Translations under genes and position numbers: made by a program | In this document: one piece after another, positions 11,873-22,083 of the stretch | Layout of the letters: each line of letters opens with the position of its first letter | How positions within the stretch are numbered: the stretch's first letter is position 1 | DNA from: Euglena gracilis | Taxonomy: Eukaryota; Euglenida; Euglenophyceae; Euglenales | Assembly: GCA_039621445.1 (NCBI GenBank) | Contig: CP154956.1 | Coordinates: 85,308,474-85,372,473 of the forward strand | Length of the DNA stretch: 64,000 nt | Direction of reading: 5' to 3' | Notes under the pieces: model-generated | The model's database searches: none | The model's input: only the letters and a program-made list of their open reading frames with translations | What the model was told of the DNA's origin: nothing

Positions 11873-12640
11873 AAAAGGGGGGGTCCAATCCCCCCCCCCC
11901 CCCGGGTCAGGGCCACTAGGAGAACCGGTGGATTATCACCATGGTCCCGGCCCGGTTCCTGGATTTTTTTTTCCAGTCGCGAGCGACTGGATTTCTAGTT
12001 TCCGAATCACCTCCGTTTGACCCCTTACTCCCCGCCAGGCCCGAGTTATTCACCGGCGAAGGGGTCCAAACTGGGTAGGATTGGCCCCTCCCCTCCGACT
12101 CTGCCATTTCGCCGGGGTCCAAAAATCGGTCAAAAAATCGATTTTTTTTCAAAATATCTCCAGAAAACGTACATAATTTCCGGAAATGCCGGTCTGACGA
12201 AATGTACCCCCGGAGGCCCTCTATCGCCTCCCGTTCGCCGTTTTGGCCGCCGACACGCCTGGCCCATGTTCCAGCGCGTTTTTTTGGCCCAAGCCGCCAT
12301 TTTGGGTGTTTTTTGGGGTTGTTTTTTTGGTCAAAAAAATCGATTTTCAAAATATCTCGACAATGAAGCAAAATCAAAGGAAAAAGTTTTTTCTCCCAAT
12401 TATTTGTGTTGCACAAGTTACGGACATTTTGGGCCGTTTTCGGGGTCAAAAAATCGATGTTTTCAAAATATCTCGGAAATGAAGCAAAATCAAAGGAAAT
12501 GTCCGGAGACCTACCCGCCCCCCCCCCCTTGTCGTACGACCACCCCTCATTTGCGACCACCCCCCGGTCACAGGTTGCAGGTCATGGGGGTGTTATGACC
12601 ACCCCCCCTGGTCACAGGTTGCAGGTTGCGAAAATTTCTA

Positions 12641-12752
12641 TACAAAAATCGACCGACACTAACAGATTCAGCAGGGGCGCCGGGCGCGAGCGAGCGAAGC
12701 GAGCCGCCCGGCGCCCCTGCTGAATCTGTTAGTGTCGGTCGATTTTTTCTAA
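12641..12752. repeat. hairpin with a stem of about 43 bp
   Basis: AAAAATCGACCGACACTAAC and the following bases to GGGCGCCGGGCG are repeated inverted after an 18-base loop of CGAGCGAGCGAAGCGAGC. The arms look perfect. Confidence 0.8.
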
Positions 12753-12854
12753 AACCTATTTTGTCTGGGCCCGACGCCTGTCTTGATATTCATTCGACCG
12801 AACCGCCTGGACGGAAATATGGTCAAAAAAGTGGTTTTTGGCCCATTAACGGGC

Positions 12855-12988
12855 GCCTGAATGGAAATCGACTGACATAAACGGCGCCTGAATGTGAATG
12901 GAAATCGACTTACATAAACGGGCGCCTGAATGGAAATCGACTTACATAAACGGGCGCCTGAATGGAAATCGACTTACATAAACGGTTT
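12855..12988 (+). repeat. 31-32 bp tandem array A
   Basis: The unit is AATGGAAATCGACTTACATA followed by AACGGGCGCCTG, about four copies. The same unit forms array B at 13598-13752 in the same element. Confidence 0.8.
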
Positions 12989-13064
12989 CCGATGTCTTGG
13001 AAATTGTCTCTTTTTTTCGGAATGCTTTTTTCTTTTTTTCAATCTCTATATCAAGAACTGCTTC

Positions 13065-13167
13065 TTAAACGCAGACTCTGACCTGAGTCTGCGTTTCGAA
13101 ACGCAGACTCAGGCCGAATAACAGACTCAGCGTTTCGAAACAGAGACTCAGGCCAGAGTCTGCGTTT
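13065..13167. repeat. CGCAGACTC inverted repeats
   Basis: AACGCAGACTCTGACC, GAGTCTGCGTTTCGAAACG and later inverse copies build a compound hairpin. The TTTCGAAA palindromes are at the turns. Confidence 0.6.
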
Positions 13168-13597
13168 TATTACAAACACAGATTTTGACCAAAGCCATGA
13201 ACACAGCCTTTTGCTATGAACACAGCCTTGGCCCGAAATCCGATGATGTCAATATAATTGCAATACAGGCGTCGAGCCCAGAAAATAGGGTTGACATTGC
13301 CAAATAACTCCTCACCCGAAACCTTTTCTTTTAGATGGCCAGTGATGACAACTGGTTCAGGACAAATATGCCGAATGCTATTTCTGAAGATCCAGAAAAT
13401 AATAATCTTAAGTACCGTCCTTCCGTCTGTTCCATCCAAAGTTCAGCCAGCTGTGATCACCTGGCCACAAAATTTGGTTTTTGTCTGATCCATAACTCCT
13501 CCACAACCCCATAGGACCAAAAATGTCAAAAAAAATGGAAATACAAAATGTCCAAAAAATCACTAAAAATTCCCAATCTGACTAGCAACAGATTTCA

Positions 13598-13752
13598 ATG
13601 GAATGGAAATCGACTTTCAATAAACGGGCGCCTGAATGGAAATCGACTGTCATAAACGGGCGCCTGAATGGAAATCGACTTTCATAAACGGGCGCCTGAA
13701 TGGAAATCGACTTTCATAAACGGGCGCCTGAATGGAAATCGACCGACATAAA
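13598..13752 (+). repeat. 31-32 bp tandem array B
   Basis: About five copies of the array A unit, with ACTTTCATA in place of ACTTACATA. Direct orientation relative to array A. Confidence 0.8.
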
Positions 13753-14339
13753 CAATTTCAGCCTGAAATCGTTTAATGTCAGTAGAATTTCAAGACAGGC
13801 GTCGGGCCCAGAAAATAGGTTTTAACACCACCTTACCTACGACCGCCCCCGCATTTACAACCACCCCCCGGTCACAGGTTGCAGGTTATGGGGGTGTTAC
13901 GACCATCCCCCCCCCCAGTCACAGGTTGCAGGAACCTGGTCGTACGACAAGGGGGGGGGCGGGTAAATTGAAGCCCTTAAAATGCCCTATCTAACGGTAT
14001 TTTGATTTCCCCGCAACTCCCCGCCTAGCCTGAGTTACGGCCATTTTTTTCAGCCAATTTTGGCCATTTTGTGCAGTTTTGGCTTCGCCGTTTTCGGCCA
14101 TTTTAGAAATCGAATTTTTTTTGCCCGAAACGATGTTTTTTTTGGCCTCCCGGACCCGGAAAACTTTTTTTTGAGCCGAAAACGAGCGTTTTTCGACCTG
14201 CTGGCCCCCCCGTTTTGGGCCCGAAACCCATTGACTTTGGGTCAAAATCGGGTCAAAAAGTCTGGTGAAGCCCACCACCAGGATGTTGGCTCTTTGACCC
14301 TCACGAGGATTGGACCAATTGACCCTTCAGCAATTGGTC

Positions 14340-14830
14340 CAACTCTTCAGCAAAACGTCAGCTGGAGGCCGAAACACTGAGGAAACAACCTGTTCGCCCT
14401 TTCGCGCTCCAGAGAGCGCGAAAATCTTCGTTGAAGCGGGGGGATTGGCGCACAGAAGAAGGCACAACGAATCCCTCGCTGGTGGCACGTGCGAAAAGAG
14501 GTTGCCCAACGATTCCCTGAAACGAACGTGATTCCTGACTGCTGCTTGCGTTGAGCCACACACTATTCGATGACGCTCGCTTCATTAAACAGCAGGCTGG
14601 CTTCCAGTTCCCACCCCGTCCAGGCAACGAAGAAATCTAGCTCTGGCCACACCAGCTCTGTACCCTTGGAGTCTGACTTTTTCTTCTTGTTGCCTTCACC
14701 AGCAATCGTCATGAAGGAGGTAAACCTTCGGTTCCTTGGCATCTTGCTGGTACACCGCAAGAGCAGCAAGGAACAGTTCCGTTTTAGGGGGTGGTGGTAA
14801 CAAACCTTCCACAAGGTTTACCGCGTGTTT
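14340..14830 (-). pseudogene. possible decayed coding stretch, unknown product
   Basis: On the minus strand two adjoining frames (14563-14814, 14358-14627) are unusually unlike the surrounding low-complexity repeats and use a broad range of residues, for example ELVWPELDFFVAWTGW. The frames overlap rather than join, so a frameshift would be needed. No family recognised. It may be a relic of a mobile-element protein or chance. Confidence 0.2.
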
Positions 14831-15110
14831 TGCCACACCAAGGCTGTGGGGAAAAAATGCATGTTCACACGGAGTGGAGGTGCCAGAACTTCCAGGGCAG
14901 GCACAAATTTCAGGGCAGGCATCCGTGGCCAGCCACGAATTTCGGGGCAATTATAAATTTCAGGGGGGCGCCGATTTTTTATCAGATTTTGTTTTTCTCC
15001 AATTACGTGAGCCATCACCACAAATTTCAGGGCAGGCATTTGGCGGGCTCGAAACACAGTTTTAAACAAATTACGGCTGACCCGGATTTCAGCCTGAAAC
15101 CGGGTTCAGG

Positions 15111-15612
15111 AGGCCCCTTCGCCCCCCCCCCCCCACTGAACCCTTTTTCAGGCTGAAATCCGGGCTCAGCCACGATTTCTGTATAAAAAATATTGACACC
15201 TTATCCCAAAAATATTTGCCTCCATTCCAAAAATCTTTGAATTTGGATCGGGTGTTTTGCACATTTGCCCTTTGAAATTTCAATTGGCGCGGGTCTTCTT
15301 CCATTGTCCAGTGTAAGGCTTTCCCATTGAGCAAAGTAAAATGATGGAGTGCAAATTTTTTTGAGGCCCCTTCGCCCCCCCCCCCCCCACTGAACCCTTT
15401 TTCAGGCTGAAATCCGGCTCAGCCACAATTTCTGTATAAAAAATATTTACACCTTATCCCAAAAATATTTGCCTCCATTCCAAAAATCTTTGAATTTGGA
15501 TCGGGTGTTTTGCACATTTGCCCTTTGAAATTTCAATCGGCACGGGTCTTCTTCCATTGTCCAGTGTAAGGCTTTCCCATTGAGCAAAGTAAAATGATGG
15601 AGTGCAAATATT
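15111..15612 (+). repeat. tandem duplication, unit 253 bp
   Basis: 15111-15363 and 15364-15612 begin with AGGCCCCTTCGCCCC and run through GGATCGGGTGTTTTGCAC to AGCAAAGTAAAATGATGG with only a few differences. It is a recent duplication. The 15600-15750 flank holds GGGCAAATATTTTTG repeats. Confidence 0.85.
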
Positions 15613-15734
15613 TTTTGAGGAAGTGCAAATATTTTTGGCAGCGCAGTGCAAAAATTTTTGAGACCTTTGGGCAATTTTTTTTGAGGGCACTGGGCAAAAA
15701 TTTTGACAGTTGGGGCAAATATTTTTGCCAGCTG

Positions 15735-15990
15735 TGGGCAAACATTTCAGACGCTGGGTGTAATGGACATCGTGTATGGGGGTCTGCATAAAATGGTGGC
15801 CAATCCCTTACAAAGCCTTACCACACACTTTGTGAACTTTATCAAAACAATCGAGGGGGATGCCGTACGGCTGGGTGAGGCGCTCGAGCACTACATCAAC
15901 GTTCGTGCCACGTTATAGAACATGATGAACGACCTCCCGTCTGCGCATGGGGCATGTGTCGGACTGCGTGTTCAGTTCTCTGCAGGGTCA
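15735..15990 (+). pseudogene. coding-like stretch with an in-frame TAG
   Basis: The frame reads protein-like from about 15741 (LTTHFVNFIKTIEGDAV, LGEALEHYINVRATL), meets TAG at 15916-15918, and stays open and protein-like beyond it (MMNDLPSAHGACVG) to about 15995. This suggests a decayed gene or mobile-element fragment. A splice donor just before the TAG (GTTATAG) is an alternative. No family recognised. Opposite-strand frames at 15988-16347 are also open but equally unassigned. Confidence 0.25.
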
Positions 15991-16805
15991 GAAAATAGGT
16001 TTTTTTGAGGCATATTCAACCATTTTTATGGACATCATTATTGTTGCAGCTGAATGCCAGGCAACAGGGCTTCTGTGCTGGACCATGCCGCTGGCCGGGC
16101 CACTGGGTTGATGAACATGTCTGAGTTGCTGGGCTGCTGGCTGAAGCAGGGCAATCGGCAATCCCAGACCCCGATGGCCAACTGGGGGGGCACACTCCTT
16201 TTGTCGCGTGTTGCCGTCCCAAATTACCATTGCTGACAACCCCTCCATCCAGTTTTCAGTAGTTATTTTTTCCCAAGGAGGATAAATCAGGGAAGGTGGC
16301 AAAGCGATGCTTGGGATGTTCCCCAAAGGACACTTGAAGTATGCCATCGTATGATCTCACTGACCGTCACAAAAATTTCAATCCCAAGACAGATAGGGGC
16401 TTTTTGGGAAGTGTTGGGGAAGTGAAAATGCAAAGTTTGGGCCAAGCAGAGCATGGCGACGGAGGCCGAAACGATGCTTCGCTTCTGGTGCCTCACGGCA
16501 ACACAATCACCGGCGGACCATCTTCACATAACGCTCAAGGGAGGAGGCGCTGCAATGAGTTGATGAGACAAGGATGAGACGTCAGCACCCGAAACCAGTG
16601 CTCCAAAATTCGGAGTCTATTTCCAAAGCGTTTTGCAGTTTTTAGTTTAGACCTTCAAAGTTCTCACACCCTGTTCGGAAGGGCCAACAAATTCGCTCGG
16701 CAAACTTTGCGCTGCGTGCATGGTCATGCGCCATTTGTAATGACGGGGCTTCTTTTAAAGAATCCATTCATTTCAGCCTCCTTTTTTGTTCACCTCCTAC
16801 TAACA

Positions 16806-16887
16806 ATGGACGCCGACAATGAGGGGCAACAAGCTTTCTTGGCCCGGATGAAAGCTTCAATCAACCAACGACGGAACAATCCTTTTT
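16806..16887 (+). CDS. RRM gene, alternative first exon a
   Basis: Starts at ATG and ends at a consensus donor (T then GTATGTG) in phase 1. It encodes MDADNEGQQAFLARMKAS followed by INQRRNNPF. Exon b at 17192 is a near-copy with the same length, phase and donor. There is no acceptor AG directly before either ATG, so they are best read as mutually exclusive first exons. Of nine nucleotide differences over the shared 75 bases, eight are silent. Confidence 0.55.
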
Positions 16888-17191
16888 GTATGTGTCCATC
16901 CTCATCTCAGCAAAGAACGTAATAGTTTTTTTTGGGTGAGGTAATTTTTTTTTAGTTTTATCTGTAATTAATGTTGAAAAATTATGACGTGGTGGTGTCA
17001 CCATCAGCCTAAGGGCATTTTCACCTGAAAACAGGATCCAGTTTGTTTTCATACACAGTGCCCACTCACTCTTTCTGTATGACGGTCGGGTGGCATTGCG
17101 TATTTTCCATTGCATTCAACAAAAATCTTCAGTGCTCCCAGGTTTCTGTTGCCAAAATCTGCTTCCTAGTGTTTTTTGTTCTTATTTCACA

Positions 17192-17273
17192 ATGGATGCT
17201 GACAATGAGGGTCAACAATCTTTCCTGGCCCGCATGAAAGCTTCAATTAATCAACGGCGGAACAATGTGGCTT
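17192..17273 (+). CDS. RRM-type RNA-binding protein gene, first exon b
   Basis: This opens the best-supported part of the gene: exons 17192-17273, 19041-19120, 19619-19685, 20028-20149, 22526-22618 and on. Phases match at every junction (1, 0, 1, 0, 0). The predicted protein starts with an acidic/basic N-terminus, then about 27 residues later a single RRM fold. Its RNP1 octamer RGFCFIEF is complete and the RNP2 strand, perhaps TLLMREV, is less typical. The strand and helix order (LSLFPQF, ITSIRLFP, RGFCFIEF, AMTAIRAF) resembles the second RRM of U1A/U2B''-type proteins, but I would not name an orthologue. RRMs bind single-stranded RNA, so a nuclear RNA-processing role is inferred. No upstream promoter motif is recognised. 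The exon ends in phase 1 at GTATGTG. Confidence 0.65.
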
Positions 17274-18244
17274 GTATGTGTCCATCTATGTGCCACTCAC
17301 TGAGGTTTTTTTTATATTTAATTCCAGCGTTTCACAGGAATTTAAATCCATTCTGCGGCCCTGATTTTCATCACAAAAAGATCATTTTATGTTGTTTCCT
17401 TTACAAAAATGCTGTGCTGGGTGAGGTCCAGGGTTTGATATAAGGAGGGCGTACATGGTTTAGGTGGGGGGGTGTCCCCCCCACCCCCCCCCCCTCCTGG
17501 CCTGCAGGGGGGGTCCGGACCACCCCCCCACCTGTCCTTATATCGAACCCTGGTGAGGTCCCTTTTCCCTGCTGGGGGGGGGGCAAATAATGAAATTTAT
17601 GGGGGAGCACTCCGTCGGCCAGCCGTACTTACAGGACTTACAGGTGATCACAGGATTACAGGGCGAGTTTGCATTTTTTTGTTTTTTTTGCGTTTTTTTT
17701 CCCGTAGCGAGTTTGGGTTTGCTGGAATTTTTTTGACTGTTAAATATTCCTCGTTTTGTCCTCAATTTACCCCTGAGACAAAAATTTTGTCTTTTTTTGT
17801 CATTTGCATTTTTTTTGTCAACAAAATGCTTATTTTTATGCAAAATGAAAAATTCTCCCAGCGGAGCCAAATATTTTTCTAAGTCCTCTGCAGAGATGCA
17901 ATTTACATGCAATTTACGCTGTTTTGAGTTTGTTTGTGTTTTTTTTATTCTTTGTGTTTTTTTGTGCCACGTTTTTTGTGGGTCCATGTTTGCGTCCCCC
18001 CCTGCTTGTTGTGCGGAAGCAATTTCCTCATCACGCTGCCTTCAAGGTGATGTAAATTGTTGGTGGAGGCCATTTAAAGTCAATGTTTTGCCTTCCATTT
18101 TGTCAATTTTGGATTTTTTTTTGCCAAAAATACAAGCATTTGCCCCAGTTTGGGTCATTTTGTGGTCATTTTGAAGTATTTTCACCGAAAGAAGTGGTCT
18201 AAATGACTAAATATTGCGCAACTGATGACCCATCTTCCACAAAG

Positions 18245-18386
18245 TGGCTATGTATGTGTATGTGTATATGCATATATGTATATGTATATGTATATGTGTA
18301 TATATGTATATGTATATGTTTATGTATGTGTATGTGTATATGTATATGTATATGTTTCTGTATTTGTATATGTATATGTATATGTT

Positions 18387-18417
<31 letters not shown>

Positions 18418-18440
18418 GTGTATGAATATATACCCATATA
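18245..18440 (+). repeat. (TATATG)n microsatellite
   Basis: TATGTATATG units with TATGTGTA variants over about 195 bp, in intron 1 of the RRM gene. Open frames over it are compositional. Confidence 0.9.
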
Positions 18441-18462
18441 TGTATATTTTGTTCATTTGGGG

Positions 18463-18911
18463 ATGCCGTCGCCTAAGCCAAAGTGGACCCCATCCCCTGG
18501 GTCCACTTCGGGGTCCAGCCATTTTTCCAGCCCTGGACCCCCCTCTCCCCATCGACAATTTTAATTATTTCCATCTGTCTTTTGCGGTAACGTGGCTTTT
18601 GGGGGTGCAAAGATGGGCCAAAAATGGATCGTATTTGCTCTGGCCAGGACAAATTTGGGGGAGAAAGCATTTTTTTTGTGTAATTGAAAGTTTTTGGGCA
18701 TTTTTGCAATTTTTATTTTTTTGAAGTTTTTTGAAGGTTTTTTATTGCAGTTTTATTTTTGGACCCGGGTCAACCCCGGGTCGGGTCTCGTTCCAGCTGG
18801 GGGACCCCCCATGGGGGGGGGGTCAGCCAGCGGCCTTTTTCCAGCCAGCCCAAATTTTCCTACCTCTGAGGTGGACCTCGGCCGGGGGGGGGTCACTAAG
18901 CGACGCCCTGC
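18463..18911. mobile_element. probable hAT-like element of the GCGTCGCTTAAG family
   Basis: The right end GGTCACTAAGCGACGCCCTG matches the right ends at 49683 and 51693. The left GTCGCCTAAGCCAAAGTGGA matches the left of 49013, but its CAGGG is lost and the target duplication is not clear. It lies in intron 1 of the RRM gene. Confidence 0.55.
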
Positions 18912-19040
18912 TTGGAGGAGCTGTGTGTTTTTTTTGTGGGCCATCTTCTTATTTCAGGCCGTGTGAAAACTCCTGTAAAAGAGAAATAATGCAGCATTTT
19001 TGTGAATTTGTTTTTGCGTGTATACATCTTTCTCTTGCAG

Positions 19041-19120
19041 CTGACAACGTGGGCTATGCCATTGTGAATCCTGAACAGGACAAGACTTTGTTGATGAGGG
19101 AGGTGGACCAGATGAATGAG
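19041..19120 (+). CDS. RRM gene, exon 2
   Basis: The acceptor TTTCTCTTGCAG is strong and the donor is GAG then GTTTGTC. The phase 1 entry completes a Ser codon and the exon leaves in phase 0. It encodes DNVGYAIVNPEQDKTLLM then REVDQMNE, the lead into the RRM. A 283-bp hAT-like element lies in the following intron. Confidence 0.7.
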
Positions 19121-19188
19121 GTTTGTCCAGAATGGGTTTTAAATTATTTCTGCAATGGCTGTTGCGTTTGGGGAAAAAGTGTTGGGTG

Positions 19189-19471
19189 CAGGGTTTTTTT
19201 TTTTAGTTTTGGACCCCCTCCCCAGGGGGGGGGAGGGGTGGGTCCCTTGGACCCCCCTCCCCCCCGGGGGGTAGGGGTGGGAGGCTGGTGGGTATATCTT
19301 TTTTGGCGCCGAAATTTTTGAAAAGGTGCTATTTTTGGCATTTTTGGCCATTTTCGGGCAAAAGTGGGTGGGTCCCCCGGGACCCCCCCCCTCCCCTGGG
19401 GGGCCCCACCCCAGGGGGTGGGTGGGTGGGTGCCGACCCCCTCCCCCCCCCTGGTCTTAAAAGAATCCCTG
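19189..19471. mobile_element. hAT-like MITE, 8-bp TSD GTTGGGTG
   Basis: The perfect duplication GTTGGGTG lies at 19181-19188 and 19472-19479. The left end CAGGGTTTTTTTTTTTAG matches the inverse of the right end CTTAAAAGAATCCCTG. CAGGG ends and an 8-bp duplication are typical of the hAT superfamily. The interior is GGGTGGGTCCC/GGGACCC blocks around GGCGCCGAAATTTTTG. No open reading frame. It lies within intron 2 of the RRM gene. Confidence 0.8.
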
Positions 19472-19618
19472 GTTGGGTGCCTGCATCCAGAAGCCTGCCT
19501 TGAATTTTTGGCTCTTTTGTCAATCTGAAGGCAGGCTGCTGGTTTTTTTTTGCATTTCTGGTTGCGTTTAGCACAAGGTTTTCAAAATCTTGCAAATATT
19601 TTTGTTTTTTCATCTCAG

Positions 19619-19685
19619 GATGAAATCCTCTCCCTGTTCCCCCAATTCAAGGATGATATTACAAGCATTCGGCTATTCCCACCAA
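19619..19685 (+). CDS. RRM gene, exon 3
   Basis: Acceptor TTCATCTCAG, donor A then GTATGTTC. Phase 0 in, phase 1 out. It encodes DEILSLFPQFKDDITSIRLF, which covers helix 1 and strand 2 of the RRM. Confidence 0.72.
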
Positions 19686-20027
19686 GTATGTTCCCTCAAT
19701 TTATGTTCCCCTCAATTCTACGGCACCACACATTCTCTAATGAAAGTCCCATAACAGTCAAACGGAAGTGCCCCTTCCACATGTTCACCACGGGCATGTT
19801 GGAAAATTTCAAAGTGCAGGATCTCAAAATGGGTGTTTGTTCCATTTTTGTGAACACATCATTCTTGCTTTTCAAGGTTTCAGAAGCATGTGTAATTCAA
19901 CGGATGTTGCAAATGTCCCCTGCAGCAGTGCGTTGTTTTTCCTCGTGTGTTCCATGGATGGGTGTTGGATTTTGTGTGCTCTCCCTCTCCATCTGATTCC
20001 CCCTCCACCAAATTCACACCTGTTCAG

Positions 20028-20149
20028 TTCCGGGGACGCGGGGGTTCTGCTTCATTGAGTTCAAGGACGCCATGACCGCCATCCGAGCCTTCACCTACCG
20101 CCACCGCTCCACCTTCATGTACCGTGGCACGCCCAAGAAGTGCAACCTG
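20028..20149 (+). CDS. RRM gene, exon 4 with RNP1
   Basis: Acceptor CACCTGTTCAG. Phase 1 entry, and a phase 0 exit if the donor is CTG then GTTCTCC. It encodes the complete RNP1 octamer RGFCFIEF, then KDAMTAIRAF for helix 2 and a basic end (RGTPKKCNL). It is GC-rich relative to the introns. If the donor is not used the frame runs into a poly-Pro tract before a GGTAGC donor at about 20188. Confidence 0.75.
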
Positions 20150-21361
20150 GTTCTCCCTCCCCTCCTGCCCCCCCCCCCCCCCCCCGGTAGCTGGCCCACA
20201 AACTTCTTTTAGGAAGCAGCCACCCGTGGGTTGTGCAGAAAATTCATTGCCTCTCAGCCGGTGATGGGGCTGTTCTGCACCCGATTAAGAATGACCGTGG
20301 GGTCCGGAGGCTTGGGGGGGGTGAAGGGTTGCTTAAAATCTTCCACTGGGACCCAAAACATACCTCTCGAGGAGGTCCTCCCCCCCTGGGGTTGTTAAAA
20401 AGAAGCCTGGTGGCCTTTGGTATCCAGAGGAATGTTTCAACGGGCGAAGAATCTGACGTGCATCTTTTGCCTTTTCCGGACACCTCCCCTTTGTTAGTTT
20501 CAGGAGGCAAACAGGGGGTTGGAATGCAGGGCCATTTTTACCTCTGTGAATACAAGTTTGCAGTTTGCAGCAGTGTGGCAAGGTTGTAACTGATTTTGCA
20601 ATTGGGGGGGGGATGCGATGACCCCCCAAATAATATACCCCCCCCCCAGTTTATTATTTGGGCACTCGAAGTCGGAGTCCAGGGAGAGTTATTATTTGGG
20701 GGGGTTATTATTTGGGCAAAATTTTCGAAGTCAAAATCGGCCCAAAAAAACCCCCCACACGCTCCAATGGTCATTTATTTTGGCGTTTTTGGGGCTTTTT
20801 TGAATTGCACACTTTCTGCACCAATTTCATCCATTTTTGTGATTTTTTTTTGCGACATTTCTGCTGATTTTTCCTTTTTCTTTTTTTCCTTTGCCTTCCC
20901 ACCTGCCGGAGGGGAGGTTTATTATTTGGGCGGCCGAAGTCGGTCCTCAGGGGGGGTTTAAGATTTTTGGGGGGTTATTATTTAGGGGGGGTTATTTTGC
21001 GAGAAGTTGAGAAATTGTGAAAATGGTGCCATTGTGTGAATAGTCTTAGAAGAAGATGAAGAAAAAAAAAACTTCAGTGACGTCAGCAGTGAGTCAAAAT
21101 TTTCAATTTTCCCCTTGACACCACCCCCAGGGCTGTGCAGGAAACCCCGAAACCCCATGGGTGGTGGCTGGGGGGGGGTCGACCCCCCCCCACCTCCCGG
21201 ATGGGCACCCCTGCCGCCACCAGGCCTTCCTGTGCAGCCCTGCCCACCCCGGCCCCTCGATCCCACGACTCCACCCCACCCCACCCCATTTGGTGATAAA
21301 GGGTCGAGGGTAATGTGGGTGGGGGGGCACCAAGGGGGTCAATTATGGGGGAGGTCAAACA

Positions 21362-21398
21362 AGGGGGGATGGTATACACACACGCGCGCGCGCACGCA

Positions 21399-21430
<32 letters not shown>

Positions 21431-21438
21431 CACACCTA
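21362..21438 (+). repeat. (CGCA)n and (CA)n microsatellite
   Basis: A CGCGCGCGCACGCACGCA-type stretch grades into CACACACA. Reading frames over it are compositional. Confidence 0.85.
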
Positions 21439-21625
21439 CACACATATGCATATCACCACAAGATGTGATTTGGTCCCCCCCATGGGGCCAAGTAAAATCT
21501 CCAGGGGGTCCAAAAATGTTTTTTGCATTATTGATGGAGGAGGGTTGGGGTAAGAGTTCGGCTTAATTTTAGGCCTAACTTGTACACCTGACACGTAATA
21601 TGTATGTATATATGTATACACACAC

Positions 21626-22083
21626 ATGGCAGCAATATTCTAAATGCCCCCCCCCCCGGGATCCATTTAGAGTGTCCAGGGGGGGTCCATTAAGAGTGAC
21701 CCGCGTCCTACTTTACTAAACTACTTTACTAAAATACACCCTGCGATGGCCTAACCCTAATCCTGACCCTAACCCTAACCCTAATCCTTACCCTAACCCT
21801 AATCCTAGGATCAGGGTTAGGATTAGGGTTAGGGTTAGGGTTAGGGTTAGGTGGCCATCGCGGGGTGTATTTTAGAACCCCCCCAGGGGGGTGCTAAAGT
21901 TCGTCTGCCAGGAGGCGGTTCAGCTCGATAAGCGTGAGATGGGACGACAGCATCACGGGGCAGGGAAATTCCCTGCGACACGCGAAAGTCGGACGCGGGT
22001 CACTCTTAATGGACCCCCCTGTGGACACTCTAAATGGACCCCCGGGGAGGGGGGGGGGGGCATTTAGAATATGGCTGCCATAT
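21626..22083. mobile_element. element with about 75-bp inverted ends and telomere-like core
   Basis: The ends ATGGCAGCAATATTCTAAATG and CATTTAGAATATGGCTGCCAT are inverted copies, followed inward by poly-C, CATTTAGAGTGTCC and TAAGAGTGACCCGCGTCC. The core (21745-21875) is CCCTAA and TTAGGG units facing each other between GGTGTATTTTAG arms. No clear target duplication. Confidence 0.65.

Larger units (their letters stand above)
12514..13963. mobile_element. inverted-end element with TA target duplication
   Basis: The ends CCCGCCCCC...TTGTCGTACGACCA and TGGTCGTACGACAAGG...GGGCGGG are inverted copies. TA flanks both sides (12512-12513, 13964-13965). The paralogous sequence near 7215 (CTTCAATTTAGGTCTCC) is the uninterrupted site. 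A TA duplication is typical of Tc1/mariner-like elements and of Stowaway-type MITEs. The interior holds a 43-bp-stem hairpin, two 31-32 bp arrays and a GAGTCTGCGTTT hairpin, and no transposase. Confidence 0.7.
11900..14260 (-). repeat. right arm of the large inverted repeat
   Basis: Reverse-complement partner of 6640-7750, interrupted between 12513 and 13964 by a younger insertion. It contains TCGATTTTTT and CAAAATATCTC blocks in two tandem units at 12130-12500. Confidence 0.6.

Noticed and set aside
18203-18724. 173-codon open frame with Cys/Ile/Tyr repeats
   Set aside because: It is the TATATG microsatellite read through into hAT-like element sequence.
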